Of a stretch of DNA of 8,526 nt, positions 6,544 through 8,526 are shown piece by piece. A program made the position numbers and the translations under genes. This DNA is from Fodinibacter sp038330415 (GTDB taxonomy: Bacteria; Actinomycetota; Actinomycetes; Actinomycetales; Dermatophilaceae), in contig JBBQNZ010000168.1 in assembly GCA_038330415.1 (NCBI GenBank), positions 1-8,526 on the forward strand, written 5' to 3'. Below the pieces are notes generated by a model that ran no database searches, was not told the origin of the DNA, and was given only the letters and a program-made list of their open reading frames with translations. Each line of letters starts with the position of its first letter. Within the stretch, counting starts at the first letter, position 1.

Positions 6544-7779
6544 CTACGTGCTCGCCTCACCGACGTGCGCGATCGCGGCGAGCTGTCGCCAGACGACTGC
6601 CAGGGTGAGCCCGGACCCGACGAAGGCGAACCAGAACGGTGCGGTGAGCCCCCACCGCTCGGCGATGACCCCGCCGAGCGCCTGGCCGACCACCAGACCG
6701 AGGAACAGCCCGACGACGTAGACCGAGCCGACCCGTCCCTGGAACTCCATCGGCACGGCCCGCATCCGCACGGTCTGCGACACCGTGCCCCACACGAAGG
6801 CATAGGCCCCGAAGACCACCATGATCGTGAACGCCAGCCACCCGGTGCGGGTGAGGGCCAGGCCCAGGTGGGTCAGCACCTCGAGCAGCAGGCAGAGCCG
6901 CATCACGGTGGCCAGCGGCACCCGGCGCTCGATCACGTCGTACGAGCTGGTGCTCACCAGCCCGCCGACGGCCACCGCCGTGGTGAGCAGCCCGTAGCCG
7001 ACCGGACCCATCCCGAGCACGTCCTGGGACCAGAGCACCAGCACCGACCAGGCCGCACCCCACGTGACGTTGAACGCGAGGATGACCAGGGCCAGCGTTC
7101 GCACCGGCGGGTTGCGCCGGATCCAGCGCAGGCCGTCGGCGATGTCGCGGCGCACGTGGGTGCCCTCGAGGTCTCGTGGCGCCCCGGGCGGGGTCGCGAT
7201 CCGCGCGACGAGCAGCGCTCCGAGCGCCACGCAGAGCACCTGCACGAGGAAGGGCCACATGGTGCCGAGCGCGAAGAGGAACGCCCCCACCGGAGGACCG
7301 ACGAGCTGGTTGGTGGTGAGGAAGCCGGCCTGCAGCCGGGCGTTTCCGATGCCGAGGTCCGCCCGCGGCACCAGCATCGGCAGCAACGTGCCGCTCGCGC
7401 TGTCGGCAAACACCTCGGCCACCCCGAACAGGAAGGTCGTGACCAGCACCACGGTGACGTCGACCCGTCCGGTGACGATCGTCAGGCAGAGCACCGCCAC
7501 GACCAGGGCCCGCAGCAGGTCTGCGACGACCACGAGGAGGCGCCGGTCGACCCGGTCCGCGATCGCACCGGCCCACAGCCCGAACAACAGCCAGGGCAGC
7601 CGTTGCAGCAGCGCCGCCATCGCGACGAGCACGGGGTTGCGGGTCTGGGAGGCGACGAGCAGGGGGCCGGCGGCCAGACCGATCCCGTCACCCAGGTTCG
7701 AGGTCCACGACGACGCGAGCAGCCAGCGGAACCCCACCCCCATCCGGGGCGGTGCCACGGTGTCGAGGATGCGGCCCAC
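6544..7779 (-). CDS. MFS transporter, EntS/MFS_3-like exporter
   Basis: A 411-residue integral membrane protein with about 12 hydrophobic segments in two halves joined by a charged loop (near LEGTHVRRDIADGLRWIRRNPP). The loop-2/3 signature GAIADRVDRR (71-80) marks the major facilitator superfamily. FRWLLASSWTSNLGDGIGLA at the start and VFADSASGTLLPMLVPRADL after helix 4 are typical of the MFS_3/EntS branch, proton-driven exporters of siderophores, drugs or other small molecules. No substrate can be assigned. Start: GTG at 7779; an internal ATG at 7743 (MGVGFRWLL) is a reasonable alternative because conserved sequence begins there. The GTG is favoured by a -10-like TAGGTT 9 nt upstream. The gene is divergent from rpsB and 54 nt upstream of the aminotransferase, with which it may be partly cotranscribed. 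Confidence 0.88.
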   Translation of the reverse strand: MGRILDTVAPPRMGVGFRWLLASSWTSNLGDGIGLAAGPLLVASQTRNPVLVAMAALLQRLPWLLFGLWAGAIADRVDRRLLVVVADLLRALVVAVLCLTIVTGRVDVTVVLVTTFLFGVAEVFADSASGTLLPMLVPRADLGIGNARLQAGFLTTNQLVGPPVGAFLFALGTMWPFLVQVLCVALGALLVARIATPPGAPRDLEGTHVRRDIADGLRWIRRNPPVRTLALVILAFNVTWGAAWSVLVLWSQDVLGMGPVGYGLLTTAVAVGGLVSTSSYDVIERRVPLATVMRLCLLLEVLTHLGLALTRTGWLAFTIMVVFGAYAFVWGTVSQTVRMRAVPMEFQGRVGSVYVVGLFLGLVVGQALGGVIAERWGLTAPFWFAFVGSGLTLAVVWRQLAAIAHVGEAST

Positions 7780-7788
7780 GAGGGCCAG

Positions 7789-7794
7789 AACCTA
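7789..7794 (-). promoter_or_regulatory. -10 box (TAGGTT) for the MFS gene
   Basis: On the minus strand TAGGTT matches TANNNT and ends 9 nt before the GTG at 7779, so the transcript would be leaderless or have a leader of a few bases. No ribosome binding site is seen. Confidence 0.35.
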
Positions 7795-7810
7795 CCCGCC
7801 GGATGTCGCG

Positions 7811-7859
7811 CCGTCACCCGGGATTCGCGGCGCGGCCGCACGGTGGCCGAGGGTGACGG
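7811..7859. repeat. Perfect 9-bp inverted repeat with nested hairpin
   Basis: CCGTCACCC (7811-7819) is exactly complementary to GGGTGACGG (7851-7859). Inside lies a second stem GCGGC (7827-7831) / GCCGC (7835-7839). The half-sites are 40 bp centre to centre. It lies between the divergent MFS and rpsB promoters, so it could be an operator with paired half-sites, a structured RNA end, or an old terminator. Confidence 0.6.
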
Positions 7860-7890
7860 AGCCGATTAGGCGGGCGGGGCGGCCCCTCCG

Positions 7891-7896
7891 TAGACT
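7891..7896 (+). promoter_or_regulatory. -10 box (TAGACT) of the rpsB promoter
   Basis: TAGACT agrees well with the actinobacterial -10 consensus. The expected start is near 7903, giving a leader of about 207 nt. The -35 area is a GC-rich run without a clear TTGACA match. No better -10 box stands out closer to rpsB. Confidence 0.45.
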
Positions 7897-7902
7897 GAGC
7901 CC

Positions 7903-8109
7903 ACGACCGGTCTCAGGCCGGTCGAATTCGCGTGTCCTTCTCTGCGACCCCCTCGGGGCGGCGCAGGGCACACCACGGCAGTGGCGGATCGCCTCCTCGG
8001 GAGCGTCCGTCCGGGGTGTGGCCGGGCACCAGGCAGGTGGATGACGACCCTCCAGCAGGAGGGGAGCGCCACCGACGGAACTGACAACCACAGAGCAAGG
8101 AGAACGACG
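7903..8109 (+). promoter_or_regulatory. Structured 5' leader of rpsB
   Basis: Four hairpins follow each other. H1: CGACCGG (7904-7910) / CCGGTCG (7918-7924). H2: GTGT (7932-7935) / ACAC (7970-7973), CTGCG (7942-7946) / CGCAG (7962-7966) and CCCC/GGGG at the tip (7948-7958). H3: 7986-8008, CTCC/GGAG with outer GGA/TCC. H4: CCCTCC (8048-8053), loop AGCA, GGAGGG (8058-8063). S2 represses its own mRNA through a leader structure in gammaproteobacteria; a similar role here is inference. The ribosome binding site AAGGAG (8097-8102) lies outside the hairpins. Confidence 0.4.
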
Positions 8110-8526
8110 ATGGCCGTCGTCACCATGCGCCAGCTCCTCGAGAGCGGCGTCCACTTCGGGCACCAGACCCGTCGCTGGAACCCGAAGATGAAGCGCTTCA
8201 TCATGACCGAGCGCAACGGCATCTACATCATCGACCTGCAGCAGTCGGTGACCTACATCAACAACGCGTACGAGTTCGTCAAGGAGACCGTCGCCCACGG
8301 CGGCACGATCCTGTTCGTCGGCACCAAGCGCCAGGCGCAGGAGCCGATCGCCGAGCAGGCGACCCGCGTCGGGATGCCCTACGTCAACCACCGCTGGCTC
8401 GGTGGCATGCTCACCAACTTCCAGACGATCTCCAAGCGGCTCACCCGCCTCAAGGAGCTCGAGGAGCTCGACTTCGACGACGTGGCCGGCTCGGGCTTCA
8501 CGAAGAAGGAGCTGCTCATCTTCAAG
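8110..8526 (+). CDS. rpsB: 30S ribosomal protein S2 (5' part, cut by window edge)
   Basis: The first 139 codons of ribosomal protein S2, a late-assembling small-subunit protein needed for S1/mRNA docking and translation initiation. MAVVTMRQLLESGVHFGHQT is the canonical actinobacterial S2 start, followed by RRWNPKMKRFIMTERNGIYI, FVGTKRQAQEPI and HRWLGGMLTNFQTI. The frame is open to the last base. The ATG at 8110 has a strong AAGGAG ribosome binding site 7 nt upstream (8097-8102) and is where homology begins. An in-frame ATG 23 codons upstream (8041) exists but adds non-conserved residues. tsf normally follows beyond the window. Confidence 0.98.
   Translation, partial: MAVVTMRQLLESGVHFGHQTRRWNPKMKRFIMTERNGIYIIDLQQSVTYINNAYEFVKETVAHGGTILFVGTKRQAQEPIAEQATRVGMPYVNHRWLGGMLTNFQTISKRLTRLKELEELDFDDVAGSGFTKKELLIFK

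Overview
The window looks like chromosomal DNA of a high-GC actinobacterium. The start of rpsB (30S protein S2), the dprA - xerC - M23 peptidase - rpsB neighbourhood, very GC-rich codons and TANNNT -10 boxes placed about 7 nt before start codons all fit Actinomycetota, probably Micrococcales (Intrasporangiaceae-like). The lineage is my inference.

The left part (1-2249) is a rearranged, decaying patch. A macrolide-type glycosyltransferase on the minus strand (1-620) is broken by a frameshift and seems to lack the linker between its two domains. A lower-GC non-coding stretch follows, ending in a strong ribosome binding site and the first ~26 codons of an IS110-family transposase. I read this as the left end of an IS110 element, the part of the element that encodes the bridge RNA. 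The transposase start runs in frame into an otherwise normal TIGR03085-family (mycothiol-dependent maleylpyruvate isomerase-like) gene, which appears to keep its own leaderless promoter. Then come about 350 bases of gene debris: an unrecognised minus-strand C-terminus (1798-1941) and only the last ~36 codons of comM (2139-2249). The comM gene that normally precedes dprA has therefore been lost up to its tail.

The central part is conserved: dprA (2246-3511) and a tyrosine recombinase xerC (3564-4475) on the plus strand, facing a secreted M23 peptidase (4551-5177) on the minus strand, with a strong GC hairpin between them. The most unusual detail is at the front of dprA. Its start overlaps the dead comM stop (GTGA) and is followed by five 24-nt tandem repeats coding for an eight-residue unit (xVGDGxxx), a G-rich array that could vary in copy number without breaking the frame.

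The right part holds a class I aminotransferase (5302-6489) and a 12-helix MFS exporter (6544-7779), both on the minus strand and both with leaderless-type -10 boxes. A divergent intergenic region follows, with a long perfect inverted repeat, the rpsB promoter, and a ~207-nt hairpin-rich rpsB leader that could carry S2 autoregulation. rpsB runs off the window at 8526.
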